A stretch of DNA of 64,000 bases from Thecamonas trahens ATCC 50062 (Eukaryota; Apusozoa; Apusomonadida; Apusomonadidae), in assembly GCF_000142905.1 (NCBI RefSeq), contig NW_013657666.1, positions 214,937 through 278,936 on the forward strand. The letters are read 5' to 3'. The position numbers and the translations under genes were made by a program. Positions within the stretch are counted from its first letter, which is position 1; each line of letters starts with the position of its first letter. Positions 55,010 through 64,000 of the stretch are shown here, in pieces. Under the pieces are notes generated by a model that worked only from the letters and a program-made list of their open reading frames with translations, was not told the DNA's origin and searched no databases.

Positions 55010-56647
55010 ATGCCACACACCCCACCATCCCCTTCCGCTGCTGCCCTCCCGCCTCCTGCCGCTGCCCCGCCCGCCGCCGTGGCGTACATGGCTGCGGTGG
55101 CGCCGCTGTGGCGCGGGGCACGGGCGGCGGCGGCCGAGGGCGACGCTGCTGCGCTCGCCGATGCCCTTGACGCCGCGCAGCGACGCGAGGAAGCGCTAGC
55201 GGTGAGAGTGGCCGAGCTGGAGGCGGCGCCGGCAGGCGCGGTGGTCCGAGCCCAGCTGGCGGTGCTGGAGGAGCGGGCTGGCGGGTATGCCGCAGACACC
55301 GATGCCATGCTCCGCGGGGCGGGCGCCTTGCACGCCCAGCTGGCTGCCGCAGACGCCGCTGTCGTCGCCCTGCGGGCAGAGGTGGTCGCCGCCTCGCAGC
55401 TACGCGCTGCCGCCCAGATCCGCGCTGCAGAGGCCGAGGCCGAGGCTGCTGATCTTGCTGCCGCCCGCGACAGCCTCGCCAGCCAGCACCAGCGGGTCCT
55501 CCTCGTCCTGGCCCACGCCATCGGCATCGAGCGCGAGCTCCTCGCCGACGAGGCCCGCCTCGAGACCGAGCTGGACAACGCAGATGCTATTGCCGCCGCC
55601 CTTGTCAAAGCCCGCCACGGCTTGCTCGACGACGTGGCGAGCCTCCGGTCCGCGCGCGATGCCGCCGTGGCCAAGGCAGCCGCCGTCATCGAGACCAACG
55701 CCCGGCTCCGGTCCGAGCGAGATGACGCCGTTGCCACCGCCGCCGCCGCAGACGACGCCCGTGAGGTTGCCGAGGCTGCAGGCGCCGCCGCAGCCTCGGC
55801 ACTCCTCGCTGCCAATCAGAAGCTGGCCGCCAAGCGGACTCTCATTGCAGGGCTCAAGGACCGGCTCAACGATGTCCGCAGCCAGCTTGACACTGCGCGG
55901 TCGATGCTCCGCTCACTCGACGCATCCCAAGGCGGGCTCGAGGCCGAGGTGGTCCTCCTCCGCGAAGAGTGCGCCCAGCTGCGGGCCGAAAACGAGGCGC
56001 TGTCCACGACGCTGGCGTCAGCGTCGGCCGAGGGCGCTGCCGCCGCTGACGACGCTGCCGCACTCCGTGACATCAACGACAAGCTCGAACGCGCATTGAT
56101 AGTCGAGCGCGAGACGCGCAGTACCGCGGTTGCTGCGTCGGCGCAGGCCGCCGCCGACGCCGCTGCCGCTGCCACCGCCGTCAGCAAGCTCGAGGCCACG
56201 GTAGCCGAGCGAGACGCCGAGGTCGAGTCGCTTCTGCACACCTCGCGCTCGCTGGAGGACGGACTCACATACCAGCACTTTCGCAGGCTCAAGGACGCGC
56301 TCAAGGTCTCGCACAAGGCCCGCGACGAACTGCAGGCCAAGCTCGACGCCGCACAAGCCGCTGCCGCCGCTGTCGAGGCCGCCCGGGCAAGCGACCAGTC
56401 CGAGATCTCGCGGCTTATGGATAAGAACGCAACAGCCAACGCCCGCGCCTCCTCGCTCGCCAAGCAGATGGAGGCTCTGCGGGCCGAAGCTGCCGGTGGC
56501 GTCTCGGCTGCGGAGCATGCGGCGCTGAAGGCGCGGCTCCAAGCCGAGTGCGAGGCCCGACTGCGCGTCGAGGCGCAGCTCGATGCCCAACCAAACTCGC
56601 CACTCGCCACATCTCGTCTGCAAGAGAACAAAGGCCGAGCATCTTAG
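55010..56647 (+). CDS. Long coiled-coil protein, function unknown
   Basis: 545 residues from ATG 55010. After a Pro/Ala-rich N-terminus (about 1-30) nearly the whole protein is heptad-rich, Ala/Glu/Leu/Arg coiled coil without enzymatic motifs. The breaks are short, the most distinct being SLEDGLTYQHFRRLKDALKVS (about residues 415-435, given here within the allowed length as LTYQHFRRLKDALKVS). It ends LATSRLQENKGRAS. Such proteins are usually cytoskeletal, centrosomal or Golgi scaffolds, but nothing here decides between them. The high Ala content comes with GC-rich codon use. The start codon directly follows the C-rich leader. Confidence 0.75.
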   Translation: MPHTPPSPSAAALPPPAAAPPAAVAYMAAVAPLWRGARAAAAEGDAAALADALDAAQRREEALAVRVAELEAAPAGAVVRAQLAVLEERAGGYAADTDAMLRGAGALHAQLAAADAAVVALRAEVVAASQLRAAAQIRAAEAEAEAADLAAARDSLASQHQRVLLVLAHAIGIERELLADEARLETELDNADAIAAALVKARHGLLDDVASLRSARDAAVAKAAAVIETNARLRSERDDAVATAAAADDAREVAEAAGAAAASALLAANQKLAAKRTLIAGLKDRLNDVRSQLDTARSMLRSLDASQGGLEAEVVLLREECAQLRAENEALSTTLASASAEGAAAADDAAALRDINDKLERALIVERETRSTAVAASAQAAADAAAAATAVSKLEATVAERDAEVESLLHTSRSLEDGLTYQHFRRLKDALKVSHKARDELQAKLDAAQAAAAAVEAARASDQSEISRLMDKNATANARASSLAKQMEALRAEAAGGVSAAEHAALKARLQAECEARLRVEAQLDAQPNSPLATSRLQENKGRAS

Positions 56648-56763
56648 CCGCGCGTCCATCTCGAGCTTCCAAGCAGCCGCCAGTCGGCGTGAGTAACATC
56701 AAACTGTGCCGCGCGTCGATCGCCGGCGGACACCAGCAGTTGACTCGCAACGGCTTACGGCAC

Positions 56764-57660
56764 ATGTCAGGAGCGTCGACGACCACGGTGGCAGCCGCGG
56801 TTCTCCTTGCGCTTGCGCACGCCGCAGCAAGCGCTCACGGACATGGGAGTTGGCAACAGACCGGTGAGGCCAAGGTGCCGTATGGGTGGTTTGGCTTCTC
56901 GCCGCAGGGCGTGGCGGTGGTGGGCGAAGATGGCGCTCCGGCGACAGGCGTCATCTTCTCGGGCAAGCATCTGCTGCGGCGGACGAGTCTGCCGGTGCCG
57001 GCGACAGGCAGCGAGATGGCGTACGCGACCGAGGTGGAGAACAGAAAGCCCATTCCGCCGGAGCTTGCTGTCGAGGGCTACGAGCACATCGGTGATGTCG
57101 CCGCCGCCTTTGACACACTCTACGCGCCGATCGAGAAGCAGGCGACGTACACGGCGCCGGTCATTGCATTCTACGATCCGAACTCGCTCGACTACGTCGG
57201 CCACTACACAACGGCGCAGCACCACTGCCCGTGGGTGGCGGTTGATGCAGCGCATGGAATCTTGTTCTCGTCCGAGTACTCGAATGTGAGCTCGCTGTAT
57301 GCGTATGCGGTAGGCAACGGCACACCGCATACGCTCAGGCCGCTTGGTGCCGTCCCGCTGGCCGGCCTACCGCGCAGCCAGTGGCCAGACGGCATCCAAG
57401 AAGCACAGGGAGGAGTTGTGGTGGCGCGCGGCAACAACACGCTGCTGATCATGTCGTCGTCGGCAAGCTTGCAGCCGGTCTTTACCTTTGACATCAGCGG
57501 CGTGGCGAGCGGCGGCGCCGCGCAGCTTGTGGCAGCGCAAGCGACGGGCGTCGGTGGCGAGCCTGAAGGGGTGAGCTTTTTGGACGGGCACCTGCTCGCG
57601 GTGGTGCACACGCGCTCACTTCTCAGCAACGTGATCCTGCAGTACGGCAGCGGGCCGTGA
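56764..57660 (+). CDS. Secreted protein of unknown function
   Basis: 298 residues from ATG 56764. A clear signal peptide (about 1-25: VAAAVLLALAHAAASAHG) is followed by repeated short beta strands such as GVAVVGEDGAPATGVIF, VIAFYDPNSLDYVGHY, CPWVAVDAAHGILFSSEY and PEGVSFLDGHLLAVVHT, with turn spacing like a beta-propeller. There is one Cys after the signal and no catalytic motif that I recognise. There is no membrane anchor at the C-terminus, so secretion or lumenal residence is predicted. In-frame sequence upstream overlaps the end of the coiled-coil gene region and is taken as leader. Confidence 0.65.
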   Translation: MSGASTTTVAAAVLLALAHAAASAHGHGSWQQTGEAKVPYGWFGFSPQGVAVVGEDGAPATGVIFSGKHLLRRTSLPVPATGSEMAYATEVENRKPIPPELAVEGYEHIGDVAAAFDTLYAPIEKQATYTAPVIAFYDPNSLDYVGHYTTAQHHCPWVAVDAAHGILFSSEYSNVSSLYAYAVGNGTPHTLRPLGAVPLAGLPRSQWPDGIQEAQGGVVVARGNNTLLIMSSSASLQPVFTFDISGVASGGAAQLVAAQATGVGGEPEGVSFLDGHLLAVVHTRSLLSNVILQYGSGP

Positions 57661-57768
57661 GGTGGCTAAGGTAGGTTTAAGCTGTGGCGCACGGTGCTTG
57701 CATCAGCGCAGGCATCGCGCGCAGCGCGCAAAGATGGAGAGGCGGCTAAGCGCGCCAGGGCGGCGCGC

Positions 57769-59424
57769 TCAGTGGAGGGCCTGGCCAGACGGGGCTACGG
57801 CCATGGTGGCACCGCCAAAGGCAGCGTTAAAGCTGGAGGCGGGCATGGGCGCGGCACCGCGCGACTGCTGGAGGGCGATTTCGCGGGCGAGAGCGGCCTG
57901 TTGCGGCGTGAGCGAGTACATCTGCTGCAACGCCGGCGCAGCCTGGGCGGCGACGGCACCTGAGACGCCGGGCGCCGCGGCGCTGCGGGCAACGGGGGCG
58001 GCTGCCTGTGTGCCGGGGAAAAGAACACGCTGGGCGGCGCTTGGGCCGTGCGGGCCGGCGACGAGCGGGAGCTGCAGCTGGCGCAGCTGATGCAGCTTCT
58101 GGATCTGCAGCGGGAGCGAGCCCGAGGGCGGCGAGCCGGCCAGAGCGGGTGCCGGCGGCGAGCTGGCGGCCGGAGCGGGTGCCGGCGGCGAGCTGTCCTC
58201 ACTCGCGGACGGCGGCGCGGGTGGCGTCACGCCTGCGGCCTCCATCTGGGCCGGCGTCATCGGCGAGAGCTTGCGGTTGGTCTCAAGGATGTTCTCGATG
58301 AGCTCGGTGGTGGCAGGCTCGATGTTGTTCTGGGCGAGCTCGAGGTCGTGCAGCGTCTGGTTGCGTCGCATGGCTTTGGCCAGGATGACGCCGCCCTCGT
58401 CGGTCAGTTTGTTGTTGCGCAGATTGAGGGTGCGCAGCGAGGTGTTGCGCCGCAGGAGCTCGGCAACCGCCGCCGCGCCGTCCAAGCCCAGAAAGTTGAC
58501 AGAGAGGTTGAGCTTGGTGAGGCAGGTGTTGTCGTGGAGGGCGGCCGCCACGGCACGCCCGCCGTCAGCGCCGAGCTTGTTCTTGGAAATGTCCAGCGTG
58601 GTGAGTGAGTTGTTGGCCGAGAGCGTCCGCGCAATGTGCTTGCCGCCCTCAGGCCCGAGGTAGTTGTTCCAGAGGTTGAGCGCCGTCAGCGTCGTGTTGT
58701 TCTCCAGGCACGCCGCAATGGCCAGTGCGCCCTCCGCCCCAAGCTCATTGCGCCGCAGATTGAGCACCTTGAGCGTCGTGTTCGACATCAGCGACGCTGC
58801 AATCGCCCCGCCGCCCTCGGGCCCGAGCTTGTTGTTCCAGAGGTCGAGCGAGGTGAGCGTCGTGTTGCCGCGGAGCGCCTCGGCCACAGACTTGCCGCCC
58901 TTGGCGCCCAGCACCGTGTCTATCCCGGCCGCCCGCCAACGTCCCACGCATTCCCACCCGCATGTTCTCCCTCTGTGAGTCCCTGCAGCCTGCCCACACC
59001 CACACCCACGCCGACGTCTGCAAGCCTTCCGCGCCGCAAAAATACGCTCTGCCCCGCCTCGACAAGGGCCACCCGCACGGCAGCCGCCTCCGCACCAGCT
59101 TCTGCAGCACCACCTCAGCTGCACACAGGGACCACTCTCCGCATAATGCCCTTCTGTGCCCCTCCTCCCGTCTCGCCCTCTCCCCTCTGCCCTCACACCC
59201 TGCCCTTCCAAGCCGCCAGGCCTAGACCATGATCGATGGGTGGAAAAACGCGCGCAGCAGCATCAAGAGCGGGCAGGAGCAGGCCATGGCGAGGGGGGGG
59301 GGGGGGGGGATAGAGGGAGTCTGCTATTGCTATGGGTGCTCGTACAGTTGAGGTCTAGTGATGATGTTGAGTTGTTCTCCAGCTCGGCCACCGCAAGGGT
59401 GACATACGTCGACTTGTCCGCCAT
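57769..59424 (-). CDS. Leucine-rich-repeat (RNI/NLR-type) protein; two exons
   Basis: Exons on the minus strand are 59424-59346 and 58919-57769, giving 409 residues. The joined N-terminus reads NNSTSSLDLNYTVLGAKGG, which completes the first repeat, so the splice model is self-supporting. Seven or so 28-residue LRRs of the ribonuclease-inhibitor type follow, e.g. TTLTSLDLWNNKLGPEGG, TTLKVLNLRRNELGAEG and TSLRTLNLRNNKLTDEGG, ending at about residue 230. The C-terminal 170 residues are Ala/Pro/Ser-rich with a Gln/Leu-rich segment and no domain. LRR arcs of this kind bind proteins; there is no NACHT or kinase domain. It converges on the secreted-protein gene (108 bp). Confidence 0.82.
58920..59345 (-). 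other. LRR gene intron (426 bp)
   Basis: Read on the minus strand: donor GTACGAG after CTCAACT, acceptor GGGATAG. Phase 1. It contains a 17-base C run on the sense strand (plus-strand G run at 59293-59309). Confidence 0.8.
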
Positions 59425-59685
59425 GCCGGAGTGGAGTGGCCTCTCCTTCTCTCGCTCCCAACCGGTCGGCAGCTGTCTTTGCCTTTGCCTCAACAAGCAA
59501 CAGAACCGGCCGGCTCGGCACGGTGGCCCCTTTGAGTGGAGGCAGCTGGTCGCCGACGAATGCCTCAGCCGGCCGCCGGTTGTTTGGGAGGGAGGGGGGT
59601 GGGGGGGAGGGGAGGAATGGGGGGGGGGGGATGGGGAGGGGGGGATACGTTCATTAGCGGTTGATGAACATCATCGGCATCGTAT
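59425..59685. other. Intergenic interval between SF3B4 end and LRR start
   Basis: 261 bp on the minus strand. The plus strand is G-rich at 59583-59645 (long GGGGAGG/GGGGG stretches), again C-rich on the sense strand of the downstream LRR gene. No gene seen. Confidence 0.6.
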
Positions 59686-60756
59686 TCACCGCCGCGGGCC
59701 GGGCGGCGGGCCTCGGTACATGCCTCGGCCGGGTGGCGGCGGGCCGCGCTGGCCGGGGCCCTGGAAACCTGGGCCACGCGGGCCGGGAAACTGCGGCGGC
59801 ATGCCGCCGCCGTGCATGCCGGGCTGGTTGGGGAACATACCGGGGTGTGGAGCGCGCATACCGAGGGGCGGGCCTCGCATAGAAGGCGGCGGACCACGCA
59901 TGCCCGGATGCTGTGGCGGCGGCGGCATGCGGCCCATGACCATCGGAGTGGGGCCGGCGGTCGGCGGAACCTGCGGCAGGCCCGGGAAAGCTGGGGCGGC
60001 AGGGACCGATGGCAGGCCGCGGATGGTGGGCGGCATGCCGAGCGGCGCCGAGTTGGCGCCGGTCGCCTGGGCGCCGCCGGGGGCGGGCGCCGGGGCGGCA
60101 GGCGGGGCGGCAGGCAGCGGCGCGCCCGACGAGACCACGCCGCCCTCCGAGGCGGCAAACATAGTATTCGGCTGCAGGCCAGTTGGCCGCTGGGCAGCAA
60201 GCAGGCGCTCGGCGTACGAGCCGTGCCGCTCGCCTGGGGCGCCGTCCTTCTTGAACGCGTACTGAACACGGATCTGCGCGCCACAGAGGAACTGGCCATC
60301 CATCTCGGCAATGGCGCGGTCTGCGGCCTCAAACGAGTCAAATGAAACAAAGCCAAAGCCACGCGGCTCGCCGGTCTCTGGGTTGCGGGCGACGTTGACC
60401 GGGCGGGCGAGCGCACCAAAGGCCGAGAACGTGCCGCCCAGCGCGGCTTCGTCGACCTCGGGCGAGAGCCCGCCCACGTACAGGTTGGCACCAATGTCGG
60501 CCTTGGACTTTTCCGATGCCCCGCGCGAGAGCCTGATCGGCGAGCCGTACAGCCGGACGCCGGTCATGATCTTGAGCGCGTACTCGGTGTCGAGGACCGA
60601 CTTGAACTCGACAAAGCCAAAGCCCGAGTGCGCCGCCGTCGCCTTGTCGCGCGGCATGTAAACCGACGACACGGGTCCAGCCTGGGTAAACAGCTCCCAC
60701 AGCAGGGCCTCGGTCACATCGTCGTGCAGGGATCCCACGAACAGCGTCGATTCCTT
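59686..60756 (-). CDS. SF3B4: Splicing factor 3B subunit 4 (SAP49); 5' end unresolved
   Basis: U2 snRNP protein that binds pre-mRNA near the branch site and contacts SF3B2. Two RRMs follow directly: STLFVGSLHDDVTEALLWELF with FGFVEF, and ANLYVGGLSPEVDEAAL with FGFVSF. The diagnostic SF3B4 segment between RRM2 and the tail is YAFKKDGAPGERHGSYAERLLAAQ. The C-terminus is a Pro/Gly/Met/Arg tail with PPP and RGP repeats, as in the family. No in-frame ATG exists between the first RRM and about 61090, so a short 5' exon is missing from my model. The coding part is counted from GAATCG at 60756, after a plausible TGAAG acceptor. Confidence 0.88.
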   Translation of the reverse strand, partial: KESTLFVGSLHDDVTEALLWELFTQAGPVSSVYMPRDKATAAHSGFGFVEFKSVLDTEYALKIMTGVRLYGSPIRLSRGASEKSKADIGANLYVGGLSPEVDEAALGGTFSAFGALARPVNVARNPETGEPRGFGFVSFDSFEAADRAIAEMDGQFLCGAQIRVQYAFKKDGAPGERHGSYAERLLAAQRPTGLQPNTMFAASEGGVVSSGAPLPAAPPAAPAPAPGGAQATGANSAPLGMPPTIRGLPSVPAAPAFPGLPQVPPTAGPTPMVMGRMPPPPQHPGMRGPPPSMRGPPLGMRAPHPGMFPNQPGMHGGGMPPQFPGPRGPGFQGPGQRGPPPPGRGMYRGPPPGPRR

Positions 60757-61091
60757 CAGGAGTGAGAGGGAGGAGTGAGTGGGGGGGGAGGGGGAGGGGG
60801 AGGGTGGCCTCTTGGTTGCGGTGCTGGTTGCCAGCGTATGGAACGAGGGGTGGCGATGGCAATGGCTGGTGGGCAGAGTGGCTGGCGGTGGTGGTGCCAC
60901 CGAGTGCGACTCGTTCGTTCGGTCGGACCAATGGATGGCCGGCTGGTGAGTGGTGGCAATGGGGGGGTGGCTGGCTGGCTGGGGCCAGGGCGTGGGCGGG
61001 CAGTCGGCGGGAGAGGAGGGAACTAGTCTTGCTTTGAGACACTTGTCGTCAGCAGGCGTCTAGACAAAGAGTGGGAACTTTGCCTGACAGC
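60757..61091. other. Region between SF3B4 and PP1 (promoter and missing 5' exon of SF3B4)
   Basis: 335 bp. It is C-rich on the minus strand next to SF3B4 (plus-strand GGGGGGGGAGGGGGAGG at 60781-60801). It must hold the PP1 promoter and probably the SF3B4 leader and an intron. No GTACG donor on the minus strand was found, so the first SF3B4 exon is not located. Confidence 0.5.
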
Positions 61092-62675
<1,584 letters not shown>

Positions 62676-62800
62676 CTGCTGTGCACCGGCGCTGTCGCGA
62701 CCAGTCATCGCGGCTATGCCTTGCTCAGTCCTCTCCATCTTAGTCTTCTCCTGTCGTCCTCTTCCCTCTTTGTGTAAAGTCGCGCTGCGTGCCTTGCCCT

Positions 62801-63667
62801 TCATGTCAGCGGATGGTCAGCTTCCCACGCTGCGTCGGCCTGGAACTCGGCGATGGCGGCAGCCACGTCGCCGTCAGCGCACGCCAAATATGCTACAGCG
62901 TCCTCGCTCGACGCGCGAGTCGCCCGCACAAAGCTTGCCACTGCAGCGTCGATCTTGGAAGCCCGTGCCGGCGCAGCCGCCTGTGCCAGCGCTGACGTGT
63001 CCTCGCTGCTCAACTCGCGGTAAGGGACGACGACGGTCGCCCGGGCCTGGAGCTGACTCGCGCGCAGCCCCGGGTTGAGAGCAACAAGCTCGCGACGCGA
63101 GAGCCCAAACCGCAGCGCAATGCCACCGAATGTGTCGTCGATGCCGACCGGAACTCGCATCGTCGCCGCCGGCCGGCCTTGGCTCGCCCGAGGCGCATCG
63201 TTGTTCGGCACAGCTTGGAGGAGTGCACCGGGTGCATCCTCGGCGCGCGGCGAGAGCCGCCCCCTCGGCAGCGCGTCAGGCAGGAGCGGATCGACGCGGA
63301 CAGCGTCCAGCGTGGCATGGATTCGCTCCAGACGGTCCGCCATCGCCGCTTGCGCCTTCTCCTTGCCCTTCTCGCCGACTGCGGCCGGTAGCGGTGGCGG
63401 CGGATGCGCTTCATACGCCGGCGGCGGCGAGACTGGCCGCCCGGTAGCGACCGTGTAAGCAGGCGCAGGGCCAAGATCGCCATTTGCTTGCGAATGCTGG
63501 CGATGCGGAGGCGGGGCGGGGCCGATAAGCTCCATCATCTCGACCACCGGATCGTGGTCGGCTACAGACCTGCCGCCGGGCTCAACGAGACCGGTCTCTC
63601 GGCTGCGGCGGCTGCGGCGGCTGCGGCATGCGGCAATGATCCCGTTGCGGGGCGGAGCGGATGCCAT
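62801..63667 (-). CDS. LysM domain protein with C-terminal UBA-like domain
   Basis: 288 residues from ATG 63667. Residues 1-140 are Pro/Arg-rich and disordered. A LysM-like module lies at about 190-240, with IDDTFGGIALRFGLSRRELVALNP and a closing VVVPYRE. A UBA-like three-helix segment closes the protein (about 250-288: VASFVRATRASSEDAVAYL, DGDVAAAIAEFQ). It has no signal peptide or membrane helix, so it should be intracellular. That is like eukaryotic LYSMD proteins, whose LysM does not bind cell walls. A ubiquitin or adaptor link is inferred only from the UBA-like end. Converges on PP1 (125 bp). Confidence 0.72.
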   Translation of the reverse strand: MASAPPRNGIIAACRSRRSRRSRETGLVEPGGRSVADHDPVVEMMELIGPAPPPHRQHSQANGDLGPAPAYTVATGRPVSPPPAYEAHPPPPLPAAVGEKGKEKAQAAMADRLERIHATLDAVRVDPLLPDALPRGRLSPRAEDAPGALLQAVPNNDAPRASQGRPAATMRVPVGIDDTFGGIALRFGLSRRELVALNPGLRASQLQARATVVVPYRELSSEDTSALAQAAAPARASKIDAAVASFVRATRASSEDAVAYLACADGDVAAAIAEFQADAAWEADHPLT

Positions 63668-63760
63668 GGACGCGGTCTGAGTGGCGGAGGGAGGGAGGGA
63701 GGGAGGGAGGAATGGGGCGCGTCGAGTGTGCAAGCTCTGCTCCGGTCCGGGCTACATGTG

Positions 63761-63786
63761 TGATCGATCACGGCTTCGATCGATCG
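63761..63786. promoter_or_regulatory. Two neighbouring 10-bp palindromes in a divergent promoter
   Basis: TGATCGATCA (63761-63770) and CGATCGATCG (63777-63786) share the GATCGATC core and are 16 bp apart. They sit between the LysM/UBA-like gene (-) and the right-edge gene (+). The spacing suggests a dimer binding site; no factor can be named. Confidence 0.4.
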
Positions 63787-63830
63787 GGCGCAGCCGGAAA
63801 GCGGCAGACTCGTCTGCAGGATCCGAGGCG

Positions 63831-64000
63831 ATGGCGCAGGAAGCAAAGAACGGGCAGCCGTGGGGTGGAGCAGCCAGCGAGGGCGAGGACTGCGGAGTGT
63901 GCGACGACAAGATGGAGGACATGCTGCGGTTTGTGCGACAGGGCGGGCGTGGCGCCGGCGCCGGCGGGCAGAGCAGCAGCGGCACCAGTGCCGCCGACGC
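63831..64000 (+). CDS. Partial unknown protein at the right edge
   Basis: An open frame from ATG 63831 to the window end (56 codons visible). It reads MAQEAKNGQPWGGAA, then a CGVCDDKMEDMLRFVRQ segment and a Gly/Ala/Ser-rich stretch. The CxxC could be the start of a small zinc site. Its distance from the LysM gene start (163 bp) fits other divergent pairs here. No family recognised and the rest is missing. Confidence 0.45.
   Translation, partial: MAQEAKNGQPWGGAASEGEDCGVCDDKMEDMLRFVRQGGRGAGAGGQSSSGTSAAD

Noticed and set aside
57769-59211. Uninterrupted 480-residue LRR open frame
   Set aside because: Its first 100 residues are Cys/Arg/Gly-rich nonsense from the intron; the GTACGAG splice from an exon at 59346-59424 restores a proper LRR start.

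Overview
This is a GC-rich stretch of a eukaryotic nuclear genome, probably from a free-living heterotrophic protist. The eukaryotic signature is clear: an Integrator subunit (INTS2), a U2 snRNP protein (SF3B4), kinesin-13, EMC2, PRMT1, PP1, a PX-BAR sorting nexin, a HECT ligase and six recoverable spliceosomal introns. Third codon positions are strongly G/C, so long shadow frames are common. The overall style (compact, intron-poor, Cys-rich receptors with TKL kinases) resembles apusomonads such as Thecamonas; that assignment is inference.

Layout, left to right. 1-9.3 kb: 3' part of cytochrome b5 reductase (+), an unknown Ser/Ala-rich protein (+), a sorting nexin (+), an SRPBCC protein (-), EXO1 (-), a 100-N assembly gap, and a PSI-repeat membrane protein (+). 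9.7-20.3 kb: a long FHA / TP-x-K repeat / acidic / four-SAP protein (+), a metallophosphoesterase (-), INTS2 (+), a tandem universal-stress protein (-), and a tandem-CH coiled-coil protein (+). 20.4-28.1 kb: one very large receptor (+) with two TKL kinases around a degenerate nucleotide cyclase. 28.2-38.3 kb: a DJ-1/PfpI-like protein (+), a giant HECT ligase (-), and PPCS of CoA synthesis (+). 38.5-48.6 kb: CDC48/p97 (+) carrying an in-frame intein, and a full-length ABCA transporter (+). 48.8-64 kb: PRMT1 (+), a bestrophin-like channel (-), kinesin-13 (-), EMC2 (+), a coiled-coil protein (+), a secreted protein (+), an LRR protein (-), SF3B4 (-), PP1 (+), a LysM/UBA-like protein (-) and a partial gene at the right edge (+).

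The genes are functionally unrelated housekeeping and signalling genes; there is no operon. Many neighbours converge with only 14-125 bp between stop codons. The most interesting content is the 566-residue intein in the D1 ATPase of CDC48, whose splicing residues are intact but whose first LAGLIDADG motif has lost its acidic residue. Next are the FHA/CDK-site/SAP repeat protein and the kinase-pseudocyclase-kinase receptor.

Two genome-wide habits appear in the sequence. All six introns whose 5' splice site I could place begin GTACG. Long mononucleotide C runs on the sense strand sit in 5' leaders or first introns. Several long genes (PSI protein, receptor kinase, HECT ligase) contain apparent -1 frame changes inside or next to short homopolymers; these look like lost bases in the assembly but are reported so they can be checked. 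All coordinates and splice models were derived by eye.
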